The notes under the pieces were generated by a model. The model had not been told where the DNA came from. It made no database searches and worked only from the letters and a program-made list of their open reading frames with translations. Source: Acidipila sp. EB88 (GTDB lineage: Bacteria; Acidobacteriota; Terriglobia; Terriglobales; Acidobacteriaceae). Taken from it: a DNA stretch of 64,000 nt. Positions 7,826-17,123 of the stretch are shown piece by piece. The position numbers and the translations under genes were made by a program. The number at the start of each line of letters is the position of its first letter. Position 1 is the first letter of the stretch. The stretch is taken from the NCBI RefSeq assembly GCF_003858395.1, contig NZ_QWEV01000005.1, positions 1,922,001 to 1,986,000 on the forward strand, given 5' to 3'.

Positions 7826-8818
7826 CTAGGGGACGCGAATGAGGCGTCGCTCGCGCCAGGAAAGATACGCCGCGTCGAGCACTTTCTGGTTCTGCAGACC
7901 TTCCATCGCGGGCGCACGGTACGGTATGTCCCCTCCGGCAGCGGCTTCGGCAAATCCGTCCAGCATGCGGGAGAACGCGTCCGCATTGGAGACGGGCTGC
8001 TCCAGTACGATACGGCCCGCTTCACGCTGCACCAGCGAAACCGGGTGGTCGATGGTCAGTGCGTCCTCGCAACTCAGCGAGCCCTTTTCGCCGGTAATTT
8101 CGATGAGCGAACGATACGCCGCGCGTGTGGTCGTGGTGACCGTCGCCAGGGTTCCGGAGTCAAACGACAGGTTCACGATTGCATGCGATTCGACTTCGCC
8201 GGAGGCTGCATCGCGATGCGCCATGGTGCTGACCTCGCTGACGGGTTCACCGAGCACGTAGCAGAGCGCATCGATGCAGTGGATACCGACATCGCCAATG
8301 GGGCCGCCCAGCGCAAGAGAGGGGTCGTTGATCCAGGCGCGGGGACTCCTGGCAGTGTCGTAGCAGAACTGTGCATGGGCAAGCTGGGGCTTGCCGATCC
8401 GGCCTTCCTCGACCCAGCGCCGCATCAGATCGATGGAGAGGTTGTAGCGCATGTTCTGTGCGACGCCGAACAACACACCGGCCGCTTCCGCGACAACCAG
8501 CATCTCCTCCACCTGCGCTGTGTTCATCGCCAGCGGCTTTTCGCACAGCACCGGCTTGCCGGCGCGGAGCGCCAGCAGCACATGCTCCAGGTGAAGCGCG
8601 TCCGGAGAAACTACGAACACTGCGTCGATCAGCGGTGACGTGCAAAGCTCTTCCGCCGAAGCAAACACCTGCGGCACCGAGAACTTCGCTGCGTCGGCAG
8701 CAGCTTTCACGGGATCGCGCCGCCACAAGCCTTCAAGGCGTGCCGTATGGGCGCCCTTGAAAGCAGGGACCAGCCGTTTTGCGGCGTGATGTCCGAAACC
8801 CAGAATGCCGAAACGCAT
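7826..8818 (-). CDS. Gfo/Idh/MocA family NAD(P)-dependent oxidoreductase
   Basis: The 330-residue product starts MRFGILGFGHHAAKRLVPAF, a Rossmann dinucleotide-binding start. VLCEKPLAMN (about 93-102) is the EKP motif of the sugar dehydrogenase/inositol dehydrogenase family. A C-terminal GFO/IDH fold follows. GAAGGAGG precedes the ATG. The substrate is probably a sugar or cyclitol but cannot be read from the sequence. It lies downstream of the PpiC lipoprotein gene on the same strand, separated by 36 nt. Confidence 0.88.
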   Translation of the reverse strand: MRFGILGFGHHAAKRLVPAFKGAHTARLEGLWRRDPVKAAADAAKFSVPQVFASAEELCTSPLIDAVFVVSPDALHLEHVLLALRAGKPVLCEKPLAMNTAQVEEMLVVAEAAGVLFGVAQNMRYNLSIDLMRRWVEEGRIGKPQLAHAQFCYDTARSPRAWINDPSLALGGPIGDVGIHCIDALCYVLGEPVSEVSTMAHRDAASGEVESHAIVNLSFDSGTLATVTTTTRAAYRSLIEITGEKGSLSCEDALTIDHPVSLVQREAGRIVLEQPVSNADAFSRMLDGFAEAAAGGDIPYRAPAMEGLQNQKVLDAAYLSWRERRLIRVP

Positions 8819-8854
8819 GATGCCTCCTTCACTTCACCGGCGCGCAGGCTCGGC

Positions 8855-9943
8855 CTAGTTGCCGCCGTTTTTAAAGATCTCTTCCGCGAAGTAGTTCTCG
8901 ATCCTGGCCTGGTCGCGCAGCACTTCCAGGTAGGCGTTCTTGAGCAGCTGCGAGCGTGTCTCCCGTAGCTGCTGCCGGATCGACTGCTGCACGCGCGGGT
9001 CATTCAGATCGCGCTGCCCGGCAGCTTCCTTGTCCATCAGCCGGTAGATGGCGTACCCGATGGGCTTGCGCGTGGTCGGATCAAGCAAAGGCAGCGGCTC
9101 GGTGATCTGTCCTGAAGTGAGCTTCGAAACAGCATCGTAGACCGTCATATCCGCCCTCAACTGCGACTCCTGGAAGAAGCCCATGTCCCCGCCACTGGAA
9201 GCATTGTCCGGCCGCTCGGAGAAGTTGGCCGCGAGTGTTCCGAAGTCTTCGCCGCTCTCGAGCCGGTTGTGCAGCATCTCGATCTTCTTTTTGGCCTCGG
9301 CGTCACTGGTGGCCTTGCTGTTCTGCAGGTTGCCGACCCCGTTGTTCTGCCCGGCGGGCGCAGGCATGCCCGTGGTCACGATTTGGGCCAGGTGATACTG
9401 CGGCTCCACTAGGTCGTAGTCGGCCTTGTGCGCGTTGTAGTACGCCGAGATGTCTCCATCCGCAATGTTGACCTTGGAGTTGACTTCCTTGTTCAGCAGC
9501 TTCTCGGTGGTCTTGGCGCGGCGAATGTCGTGACGCAGATCATCCAGGGTGAGGTGCTTCTCGGCCATGCGCTTGTTGAACTCTTCCTGCGTAAATGGCG
9601 CCTTCATCTCGTTGATCTGCGACTCGACTTCTTCGTCGGTCGCCGTGAGATTCAGCTTGGCTGCCCGCTGCGAAAGGATCTCCTCGTCCACGAGCTGACG
9701 AACGATATTCAGACGGACGATGTTCTCCTGCTCTTTGGACGGCTGCTGCTTGTTGTCGCCGAGCGAGTTTTCATACAGCGTCTGCACGTCCTTGGCCGCG
9801 ATGGGCTTGCCATTGACCTTGGCCAACACATCCGCGGAGTGGCTGTGTGAACAGCCTGCAGCCAGAAGAAGTGCGAGCAGAAGGCACGCTGTACCACCGG
9901 CTGCAGAAGTGCGGCGAAGCACGAGGGAAGGGGTTGCTGGCAC
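8855..9943 (-). CDS. PpiC/SurA-like peptidyl-prolyl isomerase lipoprotein
   Basis: This is a periplasmic foldase of the parvulin family. The chosen start is GTG at 9943, because AAAGGAGAC lies 5 nt before it; the longer frame would run into the neighbouring DsbA-like gene. The 362-residue product has a lipoprotein signal ending LLLALLLAAGC and a SurA-type N-domain with GKPIAAKDVQTLYE. A parvulin domain follows at about 175-300, including NRLESGEDFGTLAANFSERP and SGGDMGFFQESQL. The upstream neighbour is a DsbA-like protein, which suggests a periplasmic folding operon. Confidence 0.85.
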   Translation of the reverse strand: MPATPSLVLRRTSAAGGTACLLLALLLAAGCSHSHSADVLAKVNGKPIAAKDVQTLYENSLGDNKQQPSKEQENIVRLNIVRQLVDEEILSQRAAKLNLTATDEEVESQINEMKAPFTQEEFNKRMAEKHLTLDDLRHDIRRAKTTEKLLNKEVNSKVNIADGDISAYYNAHKADYDLVEPQYHLAQIVTTGMPAPAGQNNGVGNLQNSKATSDAEAKKKIEMLHNRLESGEDFGTLAANFSERPDNASSGGDMGFFQESQLRADMTVYDAVSKLTSGQITEPLPLLDPTTRKPIGYAIYRLMDKEAAGQRDLNDPRVQQSIRQQLRETRSQLLKNAYLEVLRDQARIENYFAEEIFKNGGN

Positions 9944-10059
9944 CAGGTCTCCTTTTGCAGACGCATTTGCGCGTGCTGCGCACTGCCATATCAAAGCATG
10001 GGCCACGGTGGTCGGCGGCCGCACAGCCCGCACCGTTGTTGCAAGCGGGCGCTGGGGCA

Positions 10060-11007
10060 CTACTGACTCTTGCCTGTTGCCTGCGCGGCAGCGGGCTCCG
10101 GCGCAGCAGCCGGCTCAGGCGGCGGGGTGATGCCCTGCGCGCGCAGGGCCCTGTCAATGGCGGCCCAGAGGTACGGGAGCGGTTGCGCCCCGGAGACGCG
10201 CTCGCCGTCGATAAAGAGGGCCGGCGTGCCGTCGATCTTCAGCTCTTCGGCTTCCTTCATGGATGCTCGCACCGAGGAATCATCCTGCCGGGTCAGGCAG
10301 CTGTCCAGCGTCGCCTTGTTCAGGAGGCTCCGCGCGCCTTGATCGCGCGCTACCTTGTCCAGCATCGCGAACGACTTGGCCGGGTCACGATCCGGACCGG
10401 TGATGTCTTCCCCGTGGGTGTGCAGGTAGTCCACGTAGTTCCAATAGGCGGTGCTGTTCTGCGAAGCGAGGCAGTTCGCGTCCACCGCGGCATGCAGCGC
10501 CCACGGGTGGATCTCCACGAGTGGATCGTCCTTGTACACGACCTTGATCAAATCCTTGTAGTGGTCCAGGGTCTGCGGGAAAAGCTCCGCGTGCATCCGG
10601 GCGCAGTACGGGCATTCCAGATCGTCGAAGTTGACGATCTCGACCTTAGCGGCAGGGTTTCCACGCATGGGACGGCCGCTCGCGGGAATGTTCATGCCCG
10701 GGAGGGCGGCCAGGTCGTACTTCGCTAGGCGCGCGAGGGTATTGCCGTCTTTCGAGATCAGGAAGTCCACCGGCTGCTTATGCGCCGGGTCTGCTGCCGC
10801 GAAGAACTCGATGCGCAGGGTGTCGAAACCCGGGATGTTGCTGGGGGTCCGCCCCTCGGGCGCCACTTCCCAGTCTGCCGGCACGCTCAGCTGCGATCGC
10901 ACCAGGAGGTCGACGCGACGCTGCTGTTGGGGCGTCAGCGCACTGCCGGCTGCTGCCTGCGCGCGACAGCCGGCCACGGGAACAAGACACAAGGTCGCGA
11001 GTAGCAA
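10060..11007 (-). CDS. DsbA-like thioredoxin-fold oxidoreductase (CPYC)
   Basis: The 315-residue product has a short signal ending LVPVAGC, an N-terminal domain, and a thioredoxin/DsbA domain from about 120 with the redox motif LECPYCARMH. A conserved cis-Pro region follows (IDGTPALFIDGERVSGAQPL), and the protein ends in a Pro/Ala-rich tail. It probably makes or shuffles disulfides in exported proteins. The start is uncertain. TTG 11007 gives a minimal signal peptide and no visible ribosome site. The frame stays open upstream to a TGA, and an AAGGGG site points at a CTG 11 codons further up (11040). No ATG or GTG is available. Confidence 0.82.
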   Translation of the reverse strand: MLLATLCLVPVAGCRAQAAAGSALTPQQQRRVDLLVRSQLSVPADWEVAPEGRTPSNIPGFDTLRIEFFAAADPAHKQPVDFLISKDGNTLARLAKYDLAALPGMNIPASGRPMRGNPAAKVEIVNFDDLECPYCARMHAELFPQTLDHYKDLIKVVYKDDPLVEIHPWALHAAVDANCLASQNSTAYWNYVDYLHTHGEDITGPDRDPAKSFAMLDKVARDQGARSLLNKATLDSCLTRQDDSSVRASMKEAEELKIDGTPALFIDGERVSGAQPLPYLWAAIDRALRAQGITPPPEPAAAPEPAAAQATGKSQ

Positions 11008-11373
11008 ATGGGTGAAATGCGAGCGATAGCTGGAGAACAGTATGGGATAGCCCCTTCAAAGACGTCTTTTGATTATCGCACTGCAGTTGCGCAGTCCCGG
11101 CGGGGCCAGGACCCGGTGACGTGCGCCAGGAGCACGTGGCGACGGTTGCAGTGCAGGTAATCTCCCAGGGACCGCATGGGTGCCTTTGCGGGGCAGAACA
11201 GCGCGGACAGGCGTCGTAAATGCAGGAGCCGGGGCCGCAAAGCAGGCATTCGCCTGACCGGACTCGCCTCAGCCTGCACCACAGGCACCACGTCCGCGCG
11301 GTGCACGCAACGTAACTCCCAATGCGTCCCGCAGCCAGCCGCATTTGCCTACGGCTGGCTGCCAGGATGTTTC
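11008..11373. other. Intergenic stretch without a supported gene
   Basis: I see no convincing ORF here. A minus-strand frame rich in Cys (around 11180-11320) has no start with a ribosome site and no recognisable domain. The interval should hold the promoter of the DsbA-like gene and the 3' end of the aldo/keto reductase transcript would lie beyond it. Confidence 0.4.
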
Positions 11374-12336
11374 TTACGCAACAACCGCCGGCTGGCTCAC
11401 TTCGTTGAGCTTCTCGATGGCCTCGGTCGGCAGCTTCAGTTCCACCGCCTTCAGCAGGTCCTCGAGTTGCTCAAGACTCGTAGCGCTGGCGATCGGAGCC
11501 GTGATGCCGGGACGCGCCATCAGCCAGGCAAGTGCCACCTGCGTTGGGTTGCCACCTACTTCGCTGGCTACCTCGTCCAATGCCTTGACCACGCCGAAGC
11601 CATGCTCATTGGCATACTTGCCGACCATCTTGCCGCGAGCCTTGCCTTCCACGTCGGCAGCAGAGCGGTACTTGCCAGTCAAAAAACCGGCCGCCAGTGA
11701 GAAGTAAGGAACCACAGCGATGCCGAACTCGTTCACCACGGGCGCAAGCGTGTTCTCGTACTCGCCGCGTTCGAGCAAGTTGTAGTGCGGCTGCAGGCTC
11801 TCATAACGAGGCAGGCCACGGGTGCTGGCCAGCTCGAGCGCGGCACGCAGGCGATCCGCCTTGTAGTTTGACGCACCAATGGCGATGACCTTGCCTTCGG
11901 CGATCAGTTCGCCATAGGCGGCAAGGGTGTCAGGCAAAGGGGTCGCCTCATCATCCTTGTGCGACTGGTACAGCTCGATGCGGTCGGTCTGGAGCCGCTC
12001 CAGCGAAGCCTCGATCGCCTGCCGGATGTACGCCGGCTTCAGCCCCTGCTTGCCGTCGCCCATGTCCATGCCGACCTTGGTTGCGAGCACAACCTTGTCG
12101 CGCTTGCCGCTCTGCCGGAACCACTTGCCCAGGATGCGCTCCGACTCGCCGCCTGTATGCCCTTCGGCCCAGCGCGAGTACACGTCCGCCGTATCGATGA
12201 AGTTGCCGCCTGCATCCACAAACCGGTCCAGGATCCGGAACGACGTCTGCTCGTCCGCGGTCCAGCCAAATACATTCCCGCCCAGCATCAGCGGGGTGAC
12301 CTGCAGGGGCGATTGTCCAATAGCGCGCTTTTCCAT
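11374..12336 (-). CDS. Aldo/keto reductase family protein
   Basis: This is an NADPH-dependent (alpha/beta)8-barrel oxidoreductase. The 320-residue product has the family order: GNVFGWTADEQTSFRILDRF, then FIDTADVYSRWAEGHTGGES with the catalytic Asp and Tyr, then ELYQSHKDD with His. The C-terminal cofactor region reads GITAPIASATSLEQLEDLLK. It resembles the YajO/IolS-like group. AAGGAG lies 11 nt before the ATG. Its substrate is unknown. Confidence 0.9.
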   Translation of the reverse strand: MEKRAIGQSPLQVTPLMLGGNVFGWTADEQTSFRILDRFVDAGGNFIDTADVYSRWAEGHTGGESERILGKWFRQSGKRDKVVLATKVGMDMGDGKQGLKPAYIRQAIEASLERLQTDRIELYQSHKDDEATPLPDTLAAYGELIAEGKVIAIGASNYKADRLRAALELASTRGLPRYESLQPHYNLLERGEYENTLAPVVNEFGIAVVPYFSLAAGFLTGKYRSAADVEGKARGKMVGKYANEHGFGVVKALDEVASEVGGNPTQVALAWLMARPGITAPIASATSLEQLEDLLKAVELKLPTEAIEKLNEVSQPAVVA

Positions 12337-12431
12337 AGAGAAAACAACTCCTTTTCCTTTTGTTGGATGAAGAAAGGAGCCGCCAGGGAGCAGCCCGGGA
12401 AAGCAGAAGCCGCGAGCAGTACGCGTAGCGG

Positions 12432-15146
12432 CTAGAAAACGCGGTTGACCGGGTTCAGGGAACCTGCCGAGCCTACGCCTGCAAGCGTAAAGGAGAACAG
12501 GTACTGGGTGTCGTCGCGGACAGTGCCCAGCGAGTAGCGGCGCATCTCAAATGCGAAGCCGCAGCAGTCCCGGTTGTAGCCGGCCTGCGCGCCCAGATAC
12601 TGCGTCTCCTGCAGGGTCAGGTCGTAGCCCAGGTTCATGCCGGCAGACAGGCCATGCTTGGTGGGCGAACCATAGGTAGCGGCCAGGTGCAGCTGGTTGA
12701 AGTTCGGCAGGGCGCTGGTTGCGTTCGGATTGGGCGTGGGCGCATCCGGCAGTGTCGTGGGGTTCTGGATCAGGTTGAACAGCCGCGAATCGCCGACGGA
12801 AAAGAAGTACTGCTTTAGCCGGTAGGTGGCAAACAGGTTGCTCGACTGCAGCCGCCCGGTGCGCGCGTCGTAGTCCACGTCCCACTGCAGGTCCGTCGCG
12901 CTGGTGGTCCGTAGCCGCAGCCGCGAAATGATCGGTGAGTTGTTACGGGGCGACGTGATGAAGGCGACCGCGCTGAGATCCAGCGTGGATGCGAACACGT
13001 TGCGCTCATTCGGAACCACCGCTCCGCCGAAGTTGGTGTTGTAGTAGTGCCGCTGCAGCACTGTCCAGGTCAGCCAGTCGGAGGTGCCGCCACCGCACAT
13101 CTTGTTCGGTCCCAGTGCTTCATCGCCCTTGCAGGGGTGCTGGTGCAGGTGCCGCAGAAAGAGCCGCTGGGTAAGCCCGTATTCGAGCTCGTTCGTATCA
13201 GCCAGGATGTCCGTGGAGTCGAAGCGAATGGTACTGGCAAAGTGGTGCACGCCGGTGACGTAGTGGTAGGAGAGCTCGGGCTCGATGGTGTGGCGAAGCT
13301 CAACGCCGCTGCCCGTGCCGTTCATGTCCCCGAAAAGCCGCTGCAGCAGCCGGCTGCTGAAATCCCGCTCGAGCACCGGCGGCCGGAAGGTGACATCGCT
13401 GGTGAACGCGGCGCGGTTCAGGGTCTGACCCAGCTCTGCCACAGGCACATTGCCCGGGAGCCCGGGCTCCTGCGTTTTGCCGTAGAAGGTATCGCGTCCG
13501 CCCGCCTCGGCGCGCAGCGTCCAGCCGCCGCTGCTCAGCGGAAGCGCAAGGTGTGGATACAGGTCGAGCCTGGGCAGCAGGCGGCTTGTCTGGAAGCCCG
13601 GCTCGGAGCGGGAAAGCGCCGTCGCAGAAGCTTCGCCACCGAGCAACAGCGGGGTTCGTCCAAGGGGATGGTCCAGCATGTCGAAGTGAAGCTCCGGCAC
13701 ATGCAGAACGCGGATCTCGTCGCCGGACGTGGCGCTGCGAAAGTTCTGGTAGCGCTCGAAGCGCCCGCTCGCCGCCAGCCCGTTCTCCTCGCGCGTCACG
13801 TACGCCGACGACTTGGCCTCGGAGTTGATGGCGTTGGAGTAGTTCTCCTCGAAGGCCTCGCGGTACACGTACGAGCTCAGGTACTCCATGTCCACTACGG
13901 CTCGGGTGTGATCGTCCAGCTTTCTGCGCGCGTCGGCGACCACGTCTACGCCGCCCTGGTTCTCGGTGCCGGGCAACCGGTCCAGCAGGGCCCGGTAGCG
14001 CATGCTGGCGAAGTCCTCACCGGCGCCGCGATACCGGATCTGGCCGAACGGCGCGTAGCCACGACGTGAGAAGTACTCGGCGCCGATGGTGGCATCGGCA
14101 CTGCGCCCCAGCACGAGGTACACCGACTCGCCCAGGATGAAGCCCTTCTGCGTGTTGTTGCCGAACACCGGCAGCAGGATGCCGGACTGCCGATGCTGCT
14201 GCTCCACGGGGTGCGAGGCGTAGGGCAGAAAGAACAGGGGCAGGTGGAACAGGGTGAAGGTGGCGTTGCGTGTGTGCGCCGTGTTGTTGTCGACCAGGAT
14301 GCTTCGGGCAATCAGCAGCCAGTCCGGGTTGGGCAGGCGGCAGCTGGTCAGCGTGCCGCGCAACACCTGGTAGCGCCCCGGGCCCAGCTCGAGGAGCTCG
14401 CGCCCTGTGAGCGCAAACGGGTTGGGCGCTGTGAAGGTGTAGCGGCCATGCGTAATCGAGCGGACGCCAAGGGTGCCCACCGCGTCGTAGAAGTGCGCGG
14501 TGTGCTGCTCCAGGTTCATGGTGCCGTGATCGGCAACCAGGTGTTCATCGGAGGGCCCACCGTCGACCGTGACATGTCCGCGCGCGTCCACGGTCGAGGT
14601 CGCCCGGTTGTAGGTCGCATGGTCGGCGCGGATGCGGTAGCTCTTGTACAGGATCAGGATGTCGCCATCCAGCGCGTACACGTCACCGGTCTTGCTCTGC
14701 TGATTGGCCTCGATATGCACCGGGGTGCCAGGGGGCGGCGCATCAATGGGCACGGCAATGCCGGTGTCGATGACGTCGCTCGCGAGCGAAGGCGGAGGGG
14801 GCGGCGGCAAGGGAGTCGGGTCTGGTTCCACCGCGTCCGTAATCCCGACCGCTGCGGCGTCAGGCACGTCCGGCAGCTCCTGCCACGCAGGCGGTGCAAA
14901 GGCCGGGTCGGTGGAAGGGCTCAGCGGGGTGTCAGGCATCGCGCCTGGCAGGACCGGGGAGGGCTTGGACTGAGGAGTGGCCTGGGGATCGGGTGCGGCG
15001 GTGGCCTGGGGGACCGCCCCGGCTTGCTGCTCGTATCCAGCGCCGCGAGGTGAATCGGGGGGTAGCTGCGTGGTCACTCCCTCGGCGAACAGGGAGTGGT
15101 GACACAGCAAAATCAGCGTGATACACCAGATTGTGCGGGTTCTCAT
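12432..15146 (-). CDS. lptD: LptD-like LPS-assembly outer-membrane protein
   Basis: LptD inserts lipopolysaccharide into the outer leaflet of the outer membrane. The chosen ATG (15146) gives a 904-residue product with a signal peptide (MRTRTIWCITLILLCHHSLF). A Pro-rich linker follows, including a run of six prolines. An OstA-like beta-jellyroll spans about 165-300 (HIEANQQSKTGDVYALDGDI), and a long C-terminal beta-barrel ends AGSLNPVNRVF. The conserved Cys pair near the C-terminus (NRDCCGFAFEMRR) fits disulfide-bonded LptD. An upstream start would add 26 residues. Gram-negative envelope is implied. Confidence 0.88.
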   Translation of the reverse strand: MRTRTIWCITLILLCHHSLFAEGVTTQLPPDSPRGAGYEQQAGAVPQATAAPDPQATPQSKPSPVLPGAMPDTPLSPSTDPAFAPPAWQELPDVPDAAAVGITDAVEPDPTPLPPPPPPSLASDVIDTGIAVPIDAPPPGTPVHIEANQQSKTGDVYALDGDILILYKSYRIRADHATYNRATSTVDARGHVTVDGGPSDEHLVADHGTMNLEQHTAHFYDAVGTLGVRSITHGRYTFTAPNPFALTGRELLELGPGRYQVLRGTLTSCRLPNPDWLLIARSILVDNNTAHTRNATFTLFHLPLFFLPYASHPVEQQHRQSGILLPVFGNNTQKGFILGESVYLVLGRSADATIGAEYFSRRGYAPFGQIRYRGAGEDFASMRYRALLDRLPGTENQGGVDVVADARRKLDDHTRAVVDMEYLSSYVYREAFEENYSNAINSEAKSSAYVTREENGLAASGRFERYQNFRSATSGDEIRVLHVPELHFDMLDHPLGRTPLLLGGEASATALSRSEPGFQTSRLLPRLDLYPHLALPLSSGGWTLRAEAGGRDTFYGKTQEPGLPGNVPVAELGQTLNRAAFTSDVTFRPPVLERDFSSRLLQRLFGDMNGTGSGVELRHTIEPELSYHYVTGVHHFASTIRFDSTDILADTNELEYGLTQRLFLRHLHQHPCKGDEALGPNKMCGGGTSDWLTWTVLQRHYYNTNFGGAVVPNERNVFASTLDLSAVAFITSPRNNSPIISRLRLRTTSATDLQWDVDYDARTGRLQSSNLFATYRLKQYFFSVGDSRLFNLIQNPTTLPDAPTPNPNATSALPNFNQLHLAATYGSPTKHGLSAGMNLGYDLTLQETQYLGAQAGYNRDCCGFAFEMRRYSLGTVRDDTQYLFSFTLAGVGSAGSLNPVNRVF

Positions 15147-15371
15147 TGCGGCAGGCATCCTCAGCATAGCAAACGCTAAGGACGGGCAGCGGCACTGCGA
15201 AGCTGCAGGGCTCTGGTTGGACAACTCGTTGCAGGCCGTTCCGGCAGTAGCGCCGGCGCAACCGGTGGGATTTGTCCGCGACTTAACCTCTCGCTTTCCA
15301 TGTCTTCAACCTGGCGCTGCCTGTTCTTGTGCTCCTGTTCGGCACAGGGTTAAGGAAGAAGGATCCTACTC

Positions 15372-17030
15372 GTGAGCACCCCTGCATCGTTGCTGCACTC
15401 TGCCGTCCCTGCTTCCGGCCTGCCTCCCTCGCTTAACGCCGTGCCCGACTGGAAGGCCGAGATCAACGCCCGCCTGCGCGAGCACCGCGAGCGACGGGGA
15501 GAAGCAGACGCCTCGCAAGGCAGCGCACGCCACAACCCGGCGACCACAGGCACAGCAGGTTCGGCTGCTTCGCGAGTAGCGGCACGGGTCGCCGCCCGCT
15601 ACAACAACGCGCCGTCGTACCAGGACCTGCTGGCCGCCAGTGCCACGGCCGCCGCGGCTGCAGCCCAATCGGCAGCGACCGCTGCAGTGGAAGCTCAAGC
15701 CGCGGCCGAGGCAGCCCTGGTCGGCTGGGAAAACCACCAGGCAATGGTTCGCCAGGTCACACTTCAGGTCGCGCTCCATGCTGCGGATGAAGCAGAGCGC
15801 AGCGCCGAAGCCGACGCAACCTCCAGTTCTCCTGCACGCAGCGGCAGAGATATCTGTGCCGATTCCTTCTTTACCGCGACGAGCCCGGCGCTGCTTGCAA
15901 CCGATGCTGCCCCGCATGCAGGCGCGGCCGTGCCGTCGCAATTCCCCGGCAATGTTTATGCGAGCCCCCGGCCCGTCGCCGCAGGCGTGGAGCACCATAC
16001 CCCGCTGCCGGAGCGCATGGCCGCACCCTCTCGTACCGCAACGCGCTCCATCATGGGGGAGCGTGCGCGCTCGCTGGTGGACGCCTTCGCCGAGGCGGTG
16101 GTGCCCGCGGCGCAAAGTCTACCGGCCAAGTTGATCGAGTTCCCTCGCGAGCTGATCGCACCGCGCAAGCAGCGCCCCCGCCTTGCTGAGGGTCCCTTGT
16201 CGGAACAGGAGCCCGCCGGCGGCCGTCTGCGCATCTTTGAAGTCGACACGCTGCTCCTCGCGGAAGATTCTGCGGAAACGCGCATGCGCAATGAGACTCC
16301 GTCCGGCGCGCCAGGCATCTATGCCGCCATGGAGCGAGAGCCGGACCACCGTTTAGACGATGACCAGGCGCGGGATACCTCGCGGCGCCGGGCTGGTTTC
16401 CAGGCAGACCGTTATGCGGATGCGTACGCCGACGCGGCAGGCAGGTCCCCGGGCACGCGGGAAGCCACGGCTACCCGGCGTGCGACCGCAAGTGAAAGCG
16501 GCTGGCAGTCCATCCGTCTGGGCCAGCATCCGCAGCAGGATGAGCCGCAGCCCACATCCCAGCCGGCTGGTCGCCGCCCCGAACACGGGTACGAAGCCGA
16601 GGCAGCGCCGCCCCTGCACGACCTGGCGCCGCTGACGGATCGCCTGATGGCAGCCCTGATCGATGGCGCCATTGTCTCGGTCTGCTTCCTGATTTCGATG
16701 CTGGTGTTCAGCCTCTGCACCGTGCACGCCCCCACCGGCAAGGCCGCTGTGGTCGCGGGCCTCGTAGTGCTGGGAACGCTGGCAGCGTTCTACGGCTGGC
16801 TGTTCATGAGCTTCGGCGGTGGCAGCACCCCGGGCATGCGGTACGCGCACATCGCTCTGTGCACGTTCAGTGATGAAAACCCCACCCGCCGTTCCCTGCG
16901 CCGCCGTGTCCCGGCGACTGCTCTGGCACTTCTGCCCCTCGGGCTCGGTGTTCTGTGGGCCATTCTGGACGAGGACAAGCTGGGCTGGCACGACCGCATG
17001 ACCCGGACCTACCAGCGGTCGTACAAGTAG
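15372..17030 (+). CDS. RDD-family membrane protein with a long disordered N-terminus
   Basis: The 552-residue product starts at GTG 15372 behind AAGGAAG. Residues 1-410 are low-complexity, rich in Ala, Arg, Glu and Pro, and probably disordered. An RDD domain follows (about 415-552) with APLTDRLMAALIDGAIVSVC, a second helix, and a C-terminal DEDKLGWHDRMTRTYQRS signature. RDD proteins are inner-membrane proteins, some implicated in transport; the function here is unknown. The gene is divergent from lptD and is followed by a strong terminator. Confidence 0.82.
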   Translation: MSTPASLLHSAVPASGLPPSLNAVPDWKAEINARLREHRERRGEADASQGSARHNPATTGTAGSAASRVAARVAARYNNAPSYQDLLAASATAAAAAAQSAATAAVEAQAAAEAALVGWENHQAMVRQVTLQVALHAADEAERSAEADATSSSPARSGRDICADSFFTATSPALLATDAAPHAGAAVPSQFPGNVYASPRPVAAGVEHHTPLPERMAAPSRTATRSIMGERARSLVDAFAEAVVPAAQSLPAKLIEFPRELIAPRKQRPRLAEGPLSEQEPAGGRLRIFEVDTLLLAEDSAETRMRNETPSGAPGIYAAMEREPDHRLDDDQARDTSRRRAGFQADRYADAYADAAGRSPGTREATATRRATASESGWQSIRLGQHPQQDEPQPTSQPAGRRPEHGYEAEAAPPLHDLAPLTDRLMAALIDGAIVSVCFLISMLVFSLCTVHAPTGKAAVVAGLVVLGTLAAFYGWLFMSFGGGSTPGMRYAHIALCTFSDENPTRRSLRRRVPATALALLPLGLGVLWAILDEDKLGWHDRMTRTYQRSYK

Positions 17031-17060
17031 CCGCTTCTCTGTAAGCTCCACCCCTGTGAC

Positions 17061-17110
17061 AAAGCCCCGCCCCTGATCGCATCCCGATCAACCCCGGCGG
17101 GGCTTTTCTG
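17061..17110 (+). terminator. Intrinsic terminator after the RDD gene
   Basis: The outer arms AAAGCCCCGCC (17061-17071) and GGCGGGGCTTT (17096-17106) pair, with an inner TGATCG/CGATCA stem. TTTTCTGTTT follows. thiE begins only 14 nt later, so its transcript must start within or just after this hairpin. Confidence 0.88.
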
Positions 17111-17123
17111 TTTGGATAGCAGC

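Noticed and set aside
11073..11344. Cys-rich ORF on the minus strand upstream of the DsbA-like gene
   Set aside because: It has no ribosome site and no ordered metal-binding spacing, and it overlaps the DsbA upstream region. It is probably chance.
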